A stretch of DNA of 64,000 nucleotides, taken from contig OY727102.1 of the NCBI GenBank assembly GCA_963402885.1, forward strand, positions 1,860,001-1,924,000, read 5' to 3'. Position numbers and translations under genes: made by a program. The notes beneath the pieces were generated by a model, which had not been told where the DNA came from, searched no databases, and was given only the letters and a program-made list of their open reading frames with translations. Origin of the DNA: Antedon bifida. Taxonomy: Eukaryota; Echinodermata; Crinoidea; Comatulida; Antedonidae. This document shows, in pieces, positions 12,400 to 24,607 of this stretch (the first letter of the stretch is position 1; each line of letters starts with the position of its first letter).

Positions 12400-14350
12400 A
12401 GCTTATACAGTACCCTACTTATTGTTACCAAGAAATGCAAAATATGTTTAATAAATTCAAAGTTATTAGCAAAAATGTTACCCCTTACCCCATCATTTTA
12501 AGGATTACAAATTACTAATACGGTCAAAATTCTTCATATTGTTAGGGCCTATACATGTTTATTTGTGTTTAATCTGTAACTTCAATTTGTATTTGTACAT
12601 TGTCTGTATAGGTTTAAAAAAAACACCAGTTTGTAATAGATTTCTGGTATTTTTGTGTTTAAAATTGAAACTTTATTTATGTTAAATTTTGACGAAATTG
12701 TATTTTTTGTTAATGTTCAATGACCCTTTGACCTACAATGATGTCAATATGTTACGTTTTATTTTTTCAACATGAATATAACAATTAGCCAACCTACACA
12801 GTACATATTAATACAAAAAAAAGCAAATTAGATCAGTAAATACAAAGTTATTAGAAAAAATGTTACCCCTTACCCTATAATTGTTAAACAAAGTATTATT
12901 AACGGACAAAATGTCTTCATAAATTCATAGAATATTTGTTTGTTTAATTTAAATTTCTTGTTCATTGTGTCTATATGTTTAGGAAAACATAAACATAAGA
13001 TCTCTTATAAGTTTGTGTTTAAAATTTAAATGTATAAGTTATTTTAGAAGAAATTGCATTTTTGATTGAAGGTCATTGACCTTTGACCTCTAAAGATGTC
13101 AATAAATGTTGGATTCATTTTTTAAAAGTATATTACAATTAGGCAATCTATACACTACATACTGATAGCAAGAAAATGCAAATCTGTTAACTAAATTGTA
13201 AATTATTCGCAAAAATGTTACCCCCTACCCCATAATTGTAAACGATTACAAATTACTGAAAACGAACAAATTTCTTCACAATACATACCATATTCATTTT
13301 TTGTTAATCTTTAATTTCAATTTTCTTGTTTATTGGGTCTATATGTTCATGAAAATATCTGTTTGCATAATATCTATTGTATTTTTTTGGTTAAAAACTG
13401 AAAGTTATAAGTTAATATTAGAAAAAAAATCGTTTTTTATTAATTAAAGTTCAATGACCTTCTGACCTCTAATGTCGTCAATATTTGTTGGATTAACTTA
13501 GAAAAATATATTACGCTTAAGCAGTCTATACACTACATACTGATACCAAGAAAATGCAAATCTGTTCACTCAATCCCAAATTATTAGCAAAAATGTTACC
13601 CCCTACCCCATTATTGTCAATGATCACTAATGACGAACAAGTTTCTTTATAATGCACAGCATATTCAATTTTGAAAAAATGTTAAATTCAATTTTCTTAT
13701 TTATTGTGTCTATAGGTTTAAGAAAAAATTAGTTTGCATAAGATTTCTTGTATTTTTGTGTTTAAAATTGAAATTTATAAGCTAATTTAGAAGAAATTGC
13801 ATTTTTGATTAAAGGTCAGTGACCTTTTGACCTCTAAAGATTTCAATAAATGCGGGATTCATTTTTAAAAAGTATATTACAATTAGGCAATCTATACACT
13901 ACATACTGATAGCAAGAAAATGCAAATCTGTTAACTAAATTGTAAATTATTCGCAAAAATGTTACCCCCTACCCCATAATTGTAAACGATTACAAATTAC
14001 TAAAAACAACAAATTTCTTCATAATACACAGTATATTCATATTTTGTTAATCTTTAACTTCAATTTTCTTGTTTATTGGGTCTATATGTTCATGAAAACA
14101 TCAGTTTGCATAACATCTATTTTATTTTTTTTGTTGAAAACTGAAAGTTTTAAGCTAATATTAGAAAAAAATTCATTTTTTATTAAAGTTCAATGACCTT
14201 CTGACCTCTAATGGCGTCAATAATTGTTATATTTACTTATAAAAATATATTATGCTTAAGCAGTCTATACACTACATACTGACAAAAAGAAAATGCAAAT
14301 ATGTTCACTCAATCCCAAGTTATTAGCAAAAATGTTACCCCCTACCCCAA
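12400..14350 (-). repeat. Right arm: six inverted tandem ~370-bp units
   Basis: The reverse-complement marker AAAAATGTTACCCCCTACCC recurs near 12475, 12857, 13213, 13585, 13955 and 14327. The arm has one more unit than the left arm. The units around 13213 and 13955 are nearly identical over long stretches, which suggests a recent internal duplication or gene conversion. Confidence 0.85.
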
Positions 14351-14916
14351 AATTTTGTGTTGCATATTTTCCGTAGGCGGTGTTATATAATCCTAAAAAT
14401 TGACTATTAAGCTGTACAATTGACATTGCTATCATGGATTTCTGAAAAGTAGACATATTAAGCTTTCCAAAAATGTATGGTAGCATTTGCCACCAATTTG
14501 ATACCGAAAAAATGTCTGGCCCATGGACTATAGTATATCAATACAATAAAACTACCGTTACTATTATTGAGTTCAATAATGCTTTAATATAGTAGATATG
14601 AAGTTTAATAGTATATTATTATACTGTAGGCTACATACTCACCTATGAGTAATAGAACGAGAGTATGTATGATTGGCCCTTTTATTGTTTCTATTGATAT
14701 TTAAACGAGCGTTCATTCCATCTTTTCAAATACAATAGGGTTGTATACACCCAAGTTATTTTAGCCCATTGACACTCATTGGAGCATGACGTTTTTGTTG
14801 TTTGTACGTGGTACTGTTCGTTCTATTCTCTATGAAGAGTGAATTACTTATATTGAGGCGTAGATATAACTGAAATATCCACTAATTTTAGGCATACAAG
14901 TACTATTTCATCCATA

Positions 14917-17900
14917 ATGGGATATTGTAGATTAATTGGAAATACAGCAGTTTTACTACAAATTATATGTTACGCAATAAATGCACAGAATTCAGGTAGG
15001 GTTTTGCAAAATATTATCAGTACTATTTTTTAAGATCACGAAGAGCAGATGTGGTATGTAAAAGTGCTAATACGCATTGTGACTGGATCTACACTGAATA
15101 TCGGGCTACATTTTGGCTTGATCTAATTTTGGGTTTATCAGGACTAGCAGAAATAGTACGATATAGCCTAAATGTACCTTACATTATACAGTATTTATTT
15201 CAGTGAACCTTTATTTCATTTGCTAGAAAATTGTGTGAAAGTGAACATTGTACTATAGGCCTACATAGTAAACCAAAGTGTTTCTAATACCTTGATATAA
15301 TAGGCAAAATTTTAAAACAACATCTACTCTTGAGCGTTATTAATGATTTTTTTTCACAATTATCTAAGTCAAAGTGACGAATTAAATTCCAGTTCATTTT
15401 TAGAATTGTCCAAAAGTAATAATAGCATATTAATTGCCCTACAGTACTGTACATTAAATCCAAAGTTTCCAGTACTTGTTTTTACTGTACTGTACAAAGT
15501 AAACTGTAAAACATCTGAATAAATAATATCGGTGATATGAACTGCCGTTGGCATAAACATGGAAAAGAGACATTAGATTTAGAAGGACGTCGTGAAAAGG
15601 TAAACAGATTATCTGAAGAAATTGCCAGATACATCTACTAATCATTGGTTATTTTTTTATTACTGAATAATTCGATATACTGCATTTATTATTCTTATTT
15701 CTGTTATCGTCATGCAAATTAATATCCCTGACATACCGATCTGTTGAATACAGTATACAATATTCAAAGTTGGTATCTTTGTGAGTGAAGGAATAGTTTG
15801 ATCGAAATGTGTACAGTTAATGTTTTGTATTTACAGGAACTATACTTTTAGTTTGTGTAACACTCCAAATAAAAAGAAAATTAACTATAAAAAGTGCTCG
15901 GTACAACACTTCAATCTGTCTATTCTTTTTATTTCAACAATTTCTATATAGTTTGACAGCAATAAAATGTTGATAAAATGCGCTGTACTGTCAGGTACGG
16001 TATTGTTTTGACAGTGATCACTCCTATTGTTGTATCAAAATCTATAATATTGATTGCACAAAGATGAAAATTATGTTTCGGAAATGTAATCAAACAAAGC
16101 TGTATGCATTTGACAACACGTTAGAGACTTGGTACTATACAAACACCTGTAATGTAAACAAAAAAACAACCTTACCGTAATAGAGATAGTATTAAATAGA
16201 TGGCTATAACTACTGTTTTAAATATTCGAGGTCACATTTAATTGTGTGGCTATTCTCAGGGTTTTTTTTTTTTAAATTATTAAATTTCCAACTAATGTTA
16301 GTTTTGCATTTTCTTTAGTGTACAGTAGGCATTCTATTTTCGGTTGCTTCGTGTGAATTTAACTGGAAGAAGGAGTCAACTAATAATTATAGTTTTAGGT
16401 CCGTGTGGTAGACAAAATCATACAACAGTACTGTACGCCTACAGTACAGTACAGTACGTTGCCAATGTAGTATCAATCTTCTAGTATGTGTTTTTCATGA
16501 ATTTACTGTATCTCTCAAATGATTTTCTATCACATTCCTATGGTGCAATAAAACAAAAGATTAGTGAAGTAAAAGTATTTCTGAATATTGTCAAAATATT
16601 ACTTCCTTAGTTATCAAAGGTATAGTCATATCCAAAGGTATTCTTGTAACAATCGGCTTGATGAACCGTAAAATATTTCTAATAATGATAATAATTCTGT
16701 ACATGAACTGAAGCGTGAGTATCTAATCAGAACTAGAATTCTATATTCGCCATTTTCAACTCAACAATGTACGTTACAGTAACTAAATATCAAACCCGAA
16801 ATAGTGGTTGATACAATATCACAGCAAGTCTACAATTACAGTAATGAAATTCGCCAATACCGTCTTTTGAAAGCAAAGTATTGCTGTTTATGGAATACTG
16901 TAGCTATGTTATCGTACATATTTTATGTTCAACAAAGAAAAAAAAACCAATTGTTTCGAACCGTTATGTTATTACCAGAATTCTAGAGTTAAAGCAGTCA
17001 CACTAAAGATTTGTAATATAAAATTTGCTAGGCCTAAAATACCTTTACTGTACATAATAATAGTGACAGTTTTACGTATTTTATAGTGCTAAAATCGATA
17101 ATTTATAACTCAACATTGGCATTTTAATTTGCCAATATCCGTTTGTATTTGTAATAATCCGTTATAATAGGATATATCAAATGGTCTACAGTTGTTTACT
17201 GATTACTGAACTTAAGCATTCTTCCTTCTGCGATTACAGATTTTGATTATCTTTTTAATTGTTTGAATTCCAAGTAAGGAAAGTTAATCGTAAGTAATCC
17301 AAATGTAAACTATACGTACTGTAACTTTGAATTCCATTAGCTTATCAATAATCGCACTAAATCCTGCTTTTCATAGATGTATTAATCAAAACTAGCTATA
17401 AGTTTAACAAGTATTCAATACCTGTATATACTGTAGGCCCTAATATAAAATATACATTTTGGAATATTTTTACTAATTATTTTCCTTGTAGTTTTTCACA
17501 ATGTATAATTAAGAGAACAAAGAAAATAATGTGCTGGTCATCAAATCTTAATATGATTTTCTAAAAGTGATAAGTTAAGCTCTGTCTACACTATCAAAGT
17601 AATTTGACAAAAAATGTGATGTAACCAAATATGGTAGTGATATGCCCAAATATGGTAGTGATATAACATCATCGTGTCCATATATGGGCACATTTTTTGT
17701 CACATACAGTTTGATGGTGTAGACCGAGCTTAAGAAATAGCACGTTATGTGTCGGTGTCACGTGGACAGATTTGTGGATTGTCCGTTTTTAACATTTTGT
17801 CTGTTCTCGTTTGGCGTAACTTGCCATGTTTTGTATTTTCAGGTGACGTGCGGTTACAGGGGGGATCTAACATATTCGAAGGTAGAATTGAAATTTATGA

Positions 17901-20900
17901 CACCACTGAGTGGAAAACAGTATGTTTAGATAATTTCGGTATTGTCGACGCTGATGTGGTATGTCAACAGTTATTTAAACGTAAGTACATTATCTTGATA
18001 AAGCAATACGTTTGAATACTGCAATTTTTACTATTCATATGTTGGAACAACTTAAAATATTAATGCTGATATTTCTTATGTTCATTAAAGGGTTCTTTTA
18101 AATTTGACAATACACACAATATTATTTAATATACTTAATTAATTACAGAAAGTGCAATATCAGTAGTAGATGGGTCACAGTTTGGGGCTGGGACCAGTGA
18201 TGATTCACTAACTGGAGTAGCATGTACAGACACTGATACAACGTTACTAGGTTGTTCTAATTCTGGGTATTCAAATACATGTAGTAACCATGCAGGTGCC
18301 AACTGCCAAGGTAAGATATTTGTAGTATTTTAAATAAATGTTTATAATTCAATTCAACTTTTATTTCAAACAAACAGTCAATATGATACAGCACATATAA
18401 ATGAATAAAAACAAAAGGAAAGACATTCTATTCTGTAACAAACATCACCAAATGATGAAGGAGGGTGGACCAAGAATTATCCGTTGACATAATTAGTACC
18501 TCTCTTATTTGTAATAGTTTCTGGAATCCATCAATATATTCATGTATACAATTGTTTTGCTTGTCATTATTCTGTCAAGAAAACATTGTATTTATTTATT
18601 ATTTCCTATGATTCTAAACTTAACCGAGTGATAGCTTTTAACATGTTTAATGCAATATTTTACAAATGACACAATTACTTGATTACCATACAGAATGACG
18701 ATACAAATTAGATGAATATATATTGTGTAATAAAGTTTGTAACTTTGTTTTTGTTGTTTAGTTTTTGGGTACTTTGGCTGCTATAACAATGCAGTGGTGA
18801 TGCCATTACAAGGACCATTACTTACTGGCAAGGTAGACTTGACAATATCTAGTTGTATCGAATCTTGTCGAACTCGCGGTTATGTGTATGCTGGACCAAT
18901 AAATGGGGACAGATGCTCGTGTGGAAACACAATTGAAACACCTCATGTCGAGGAAAATCTGGTTTCAGAAACATTTTGCAATGTAGCCTGTTCAGGCGAC
19001 AGTTCACAGATCTGTGGTGGAGACGTTTACACTAGTATTTATACATGTAAGTCCAACTTTTCTACAATTTACCGTTTTCTTCCTTTTATGTTATTTTTAT
19101 ACTGTATATTATAATTATAGATTGAAAACATGTATGCACTTACTTATACTGTTTACAAAACCGGTTAACAATTTGAATTATCAAATAACAATTCAAATCT
19201 TTCTCAATTGTAGCTTCAATCGGACAATTTGAGGGTACATACACCCTACCGGAAGGCTTTGTATATTCTCCAAACTTTCCAAGTTCCTATTTAGGAGAAT
19301 CAACTTCATGGATGCTAACTTTTGAAAATCCAACAATTACTACGGTAACAATCTGGATGTTTGACGTATCAGAGAATGCTACCTTGGTGCTTACGTCTGG
19401 GACTGGTACCCGACAGTCGTATTCAGGCTCAGAATCACTCATTCTTCCACACGTCTGGACTACAGACCTGACGTCATCACTTGAAATCCGAATTGGAAGT
19501 ACTACAACGCCAGAGATTAGTAACGGATTCGTTATTACATATGAAGGTTAGTTATTTGACAGTTAAGATTATATTAGAAGATCTAAAATATTGATGACAT
19601 TTTATTTAGTAAAATTAAATGTTTTCTGTTAAAGACAAGGTCAATTTCCTCTTGGTAAAACGAAGAGTGTTATTCCAATCTTCCCTGGTCAAAGACAGTT
19701 TTTCAGCAACAGATTCCCTTCCCTGATTATTACAATGTTTCTAATATCAACTGAAGTTGATGTAATAAATGTGGATGGTCGATAACATTTATTTATAAAA
19801 AAAAAATTGTATCGTGTTTCCTAATATGCAAAAATACAAAACAGTACGGTAATAAAAATGGCTGAGAATAATATTTATATTTTTGTCCTCTATAATCTAG
19901 CTGTCACCGGAAGCTGTGGTGGTGATTTTGGAGGTACCTTGGGTTACATTGCATCCCCTGATTATCCTGAAGACGTGCCTTCTTCGAGCGCGACCTGCAC
20001 ATATTCCATTACAGCTCCGGACAATTACATCATCATAGTGGAACTCTTACAAAGATCACTGCCTAGTGGAAGTTCATTGGTATTGGTTGATGATGGTGTG
20101 ATTAATAGTGTAACAACTATCGGAACGTTTGCTCCATCAACTACCAATATGGTTTCTGTTACTTTCGTTTCTAGTGCTTTGTCGCCGTCTTCATTTCTCA
20201 TTAAATACACAGGTTAGTTAACCTATTTACTCTTTATATAGTAAACGCAGTTAGTCTATAAAGTTTAATAATGCCATATTTTGAAGTATCTTTCCTTTTG
20301 CACTTGTAACAGAAGACAGGAGCCACCGGAATTAGAATAATATTACTGTATAAACAAGAAGTTATTTCACTCTTCCTAGATTACACCATGTTATGGTGTA
20401 ATGGTATAACCAGTTCTAATCTGCTATACTGTTGCCCAGTCATATATTATAAATGAATGCTACTACTTTGATGAATGACTGTAAAATAATGTCAGTACAT
20501 GTTCCTATCAAAACTATATATAATACCCGTAGATGTATTGTAATTTCTAATATTATTCCATTGATATTGTGTATTGCTTTCTTTTATTTGAGTTGTTGTG
20601 TATTTATTGCACACCTTTGTTGAAAATATTTGTGACGCGTTACCAACATTCCTGTTTAGTTTAATAAAAGTATATCTTTCTATAGCTTCTCAAGGTCCGT
20701 CTGACGCGTTACAAACATTCATGTTTAATAAAAGTATATCTTTCTATAGCTTCTCAAGGTCCATGTGACGCGTTTCCAACCATCCCGTTTGGCACACTAG
20801 ATCCAAGTGTAACTGGTACAGTGTATCGGCCTACAACGGTGTCATTTACTTGTGATGCTGGCTACTCATCGTCAGACAGTTCTGTAACCTGTATGGAAGA

Positions 20901-23900
20901 CGGCTCATGGACGTCAGCAGAATGTACAGGTAACAATGGAACGTGTTTAGAATGTGATTGATTTGATTTAATATCAAATTAGAATCTTACCCAACATTAG
21001 GTTAGATTTAAGTCATTGCACTTGATATGACTTTACCAACTATAGACTATTAGTATATTCCTTGTAAATCATGAATACAGTAAAACCAATTTTATTGTCA
21101 TTATATGTAACAATAATATTTCAATTACACGTGCACTCACACTCCTTCTTTGTTGTTTGCTGTATCTTTTATGAAACTATGTTGTTTCAGATTGTTAATA
21201 ATAATGTAACCATGTTCTCAGTTAATTTGTGTTGTGTTACATATTGTGCTGTATGTCTGTCTTTCTGTTGAACGTAGTTAATTGTGATGCGTTGCCTACT
21301 ATTATGTCTGGTTCTATTATTACGGGTGACGATACTGTATTTAATCCGGGTGAACAACTAAACGTGAGTTGTGACGACGGATACACAGCATCTGCATCTA
21401 TGATCACGTGTTTGAACGACAATTCTTGGACGACAGTACAATGTATTGGTATGTTGTAATACTACGCCTCGACTTAAACTAAAATTGTTTAAGCCATCTC
21501 AAATGGCGTAGACAATACTATCCAGTAAAGCTTGGTTCCCACTATAGAGACCAAGCAAGTTTACCAGTAACAATCGAATCGAAAATGATCCATCGCCTGT
21601 GATTTATCAGATCACGTACGTTGCGCGTACGCCCTTGTGTTGCGTCTGTAGCGATCAGCACATGCTGAGATATGAACCATAATCTATTATTAATATAACC
21701 ATACATGTATTATTGCACTTTCCCGATACCATTGTCAGTTTAGTTAGATTAGTACTGTATGTTGATGCACTGTTCACACTTGTGTTGTCTTTCCACGATG
21801 AGTATTCCCTTTGTAACAATACAATTATATCTTTATGCATGTCTTTGTAGAAGATCCACCAACCACAACAGAAAGTACAACTACAGCCATAGATGCCACT
21901 ACTCAAGCTGTCACCACCGCTCCAGATGTAAGCACGGCTGCTCCAGGTGTAAGCACCGCTGCTCCAGTTGCAAGTACCGCCACTCCTGATGCAAGCACTG
22001 TTGTTGCTCCTGATGCAGACACAGTTACAACAAAGACTGTAACTACTGATTCACCATCTACTACTGCAGCTGGTGATCAACCAACTGAAGACGCAGATAG
22101 TACGACTGAAGGTTCAACAACAGTGAAGTCCACAACCCGATCTGAACAAAGTCAGTTTTGCTTATTACGATAGCATGTCTCATTTATAGAAACAATGCTT
22201 TATTTGAGTGTACTTAACATTTATAGTCTGCTGGTCAAATAGACGACCTTTCTAAGCAAACTAGTCACCCAGTAATACATATATATATTCAAAATTAAAT
22301 AATGAAGAAAGTTTCGATTATCACAAAATGTAATTAGCATACACCTGTCTACACGACGCACGAAAGAAAGATGTTTAATATTTTTACTAAAATTAATTTA
22401 GAAGATGTTTCTTTTTAGTATCGTGACGCATAAAGCAATGTTATAACTAACAACTTGTTTAAATTTTGTTTTAGCTTCAGATTTATGTCGAGTCAGCCGA
22501 GATCCTATAATGCAAAGCTTAGATAATGTAGAATCTGCTAATATTTTAGCACTAAATGTTGGCAACCCGTTAGACTGTGAAGGGTATTTGACCGGTATAG
22601 AGATCTTCAGTATAGACACATCAACGGTTACCATCAGTGTACTAAGGGTATTTGATTCAGTTATTTTTCAGAAAAATAATAGGCTTAGCTCATATACTAA
22701 ATAAATGGTTTATTTTTTAAGTGTAGGTATTAAAAAAACATACAATAAGCATTTAATTTGGTTTTATTAGTTTTTAGAAACGAATAATTACCAGCTGATT
22801 GGACGATTTGAAGTTGTTGGTGTGACATCTGATGTAGTAAAACACTCGTTGCCTGCGGATGAATATATTCGATTTGAAAGCGGTGATATGATAGCAACGA
22901 GCTCCAGAACATCTTCACCATTGACTTATTCAACTGATGAAGATTCGGTAGATTATATGATATGGAATATCACAGGAAATGACGTCTTTCACACTACAGA
23001 AGTTGAAAATGTGATACGGTTGACAAGCACAGACGACAGACCAAAGAGAACTTACTCATGGGCTGTTTTCATTACAGGTAGGTATTTTGGTATAACGCAT
23101 GCGCAAAAACAAAACGCAGTAGTTACTTTTATTTGTCTAATTGGAAGTTTAATGAACATTTTGCGCATTCTCACATATTTCTAAAAGGAATATCATTTAG
23201 ACCTGATGCTACGTACTTTAGGCTCATCGATGAAGGTCATACTATAACAACTACCGTTTTACATGTAATGAATAACTTTGCAAAACTATATTCCTAGTAG
23301 ATAGAGTAACTGTATGGACTAATTTGATCGATTGAGTGATACCATATTCATGCGTATTGGCACGAGAATAGATTAGAATAGATTAGACATTGTTTTATAA
23401 TTACAAATTTGTCATGTATCAGCATTGAAATATAAATATTTTGAACATAAAATAAAATAACTTTTTTAACAGTTAATCTGACGACATGCAGTAAGCCAGA
23501 CATTGATAATGCTGTGATAACACCAGACATGGAAGTGTACCAATATCAGGATACGATTGAAGTTAAATGTAATGATGGCTACACTCCAGATAGCGCGAGG
23601 TCACTGCAATGCCTCGCGAGTGGTTCCTTTGAGAGCTTTGAATGCACTGGTAAGGCTCTTCTTTACTCAGTATATGCTTTACCAGTAGACCGTTTTTTTA
23701 CAGTTCAGTTGAAGCTTTAAAATGAAAGTGCAAACTAACGTATAATTGGAATGCCATTGTTGTTGCAATACGCATATGTCTCATAAATAGATTCTCTCAA
23801 AAGCCACAATTAACAACTCTTTTTTGTTTTATTTCAGAAAAAGATCGACACACATTTTTCATTATATTCGGTAAGACTAGAAAGAAAAATGATAATAATA

Positions 23901-24607
23901 TTAAATTCAGATAGAATGTAATTATCAATTTACAATATACAAAACTATCACAATAAGGTAAACACTAAAGTACAACCAATTATGAAAAAAAAAACCACTT
24001 TTCCTTGACAATATTTCTTGATTTTTATCCGTTAAGGTATTGTTTGTGTCGGTGTGTTTGGTCTACTTACAGTAATTTCTTTAATAATGATGGTATGTGT
24101 AAAAGAGAAAGCACCTGTAAGGACAAAACAACCAAAAAGAAGGTAAAATCGTACTATAAATGTGTTTTTATAATAATTATATGTTAAATATAATTGTATT
24201 TACTGTGTTAGAGGTACTGTACTAGAGAGGAGGAACTACTACATGACTACCTTTGTATAAACAAAATATATTTTTCTTACAGTACATTTGTATCAAATGG
24301 TAGCAGTCGATCAGACAATTCGCAGAGAATGCTGATACCCATAGAATACGACAACGCACGAGGTAAAGGAGTTGCTGTCAGTAATCCAATACCAATAGCT
24401 GATGAAAATCCCGCGCAATTAAACGATCTTCAGTATCCACCGATCGACTATCCTTTGGATGACGTAAACGAGGCCATCCAGGCGATCGATGAGGCAGTGC
24501 TTGGGTTTGACGTTGATAACTTTTCCCTCGCTGAATCTGGCCCAATGGATAACAGGTCTGGAGGGGACTCTACTAGGCATCACGTCACATTTTCAGATAG
24601 GAGATGA
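14917..24607 (+). CDS. Gene A: SRCR-WSC-CUB-CUB-sushi mosaic receptor, type I membrane
   Basis: Exons: 14917-14995, 17843-17980, 18149-18310, 18762-19046, 19214-19546, 19901-20212, 20750-20929, 21278-21448, 21851-22150, 22475-22647, 22771-23077, 23473-23649, 23839-23871, 24037-24142, 24283-24607. The sum is 3081 nt, 1026 residues. In order they encode: a signal peptide; an SRCR domain over two exons (VRLQGGSNIFEGRIEIY, VVCQQL); WSC (GCY, CSCG, SQICGG); two CUB-like domains; two sushi domains (each ends SWT..CT); a Thr/Ala/Pro stalk with APDVSTA-like repeats; an unnamed beta-rich module; a third sushi; a 33-nt microexon; TM (IVCVGVFGLLTVISLIMM); and a ~120-residue tail with IEYDNA and LQYPPI. 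Nearly all ectodomain exons are phase 1-1. AATAAA at 25904 may serve polyadenylation. Recognition or adhesion at the cell surface is inferred from the domains. Confidence 0.85.
14996..17842 (+). other. Large first intron of gene A
   Basis: A 2.8-kb phase-1 intron from the donor G|GTAGGG at 14995 to the acceptor TATTTTCAG before 17843. It contains one MITE copy (17579-17729). No further exon with domain similarity was found on either strand. Confidence 0.6.
17575..17733. mobile_element. TTAA-flanked MITE, copy 1
   Basis: Element 17579-17729 (151 bp) with terminal inverted repeats GCTCTGTCTACACTATCAAA / TTTGATGGTGTAGACCGAGC. TTAA directly flanks each side, as for piggyBac-type insertion. The interior has three perfect CArG boxes: CCAAATATGG at 17625 and 17646, CCATATATGG at 17678. 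It lies in intron 1 of gene A, just upstream of the SRCR exon. Confidence 0.85.
20634..20770 (+). repeat. Tandem duplication of a splice acceptor and exon start
   Basis: GACGCGTT begins at 20634, 20703 and 20767. The first two copies each continue through TATATCTTTCTATAGCTTCT, the polypyrimidine tract and acceptor, then CAAGGTCC. The real sushi exon of gene A starts at 20750, using the second acceptor. The upstream acceptor at 20685 would add 64 nt and bring an in-frame stop. Confidence 0.85.
22475..23077 (+). other. Unnamed extracellular beta-rich module in gene A (2 exons)
   Basis: Exons 22475-22647 and 22771-23077 join in phase 0, unlike the phase-1 joints elsewhere, so they form one unit of about 160 residues. 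The pattern C..GYLTGIEIF..TVTISVLRFL, then YQLIGRFEVVGVT, then IRFESGDMIA resembles a widespread but loosely described jelly-roll-like module of metazoan extracellular proteins (…VWRP…LVG…v.pGD.IG…). The similarity is from memory and not tested. It lies between the Thr/Pro stalk and the last sushi. Confidence 0.5.

Larger units (their letters stand above)
8230..14530. mobile_element. 6.3-kb palindromic foldback (TU-like) element
   Basis: The left end TAGTCCATGGGCCAG (8230) is mirrored at the right by CTGGCCCATGGACTA (ending 14530). Inward, both arms carry the same sequence in opposite orientation, including matching terminal open frames (8236-8505 plus, 14265-14486 minus) and tandem ~370-bp units. 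A second inner pair (11084-11112 and 11700-11728) continues the mirror around a loop. Long inverted arms made of tandem subunits are typical of foldback transposons such as sea urchin TU elements. No transposase was recognised, so it would be non-autonomous. A direct TAG flanks both ends and may be the target duplication. Confidence 0.7.

Noticed and set aside
8400..14350. CRISPR array
   Set aside because: Regular ~370-bp units with long repeats and no short spacers, in a eukaryotic context; these are transposon subrepeats.
20025..20210. Minus-strand open frame
   Set aside because: Antisense shadow of the second CUB exon of gene A.
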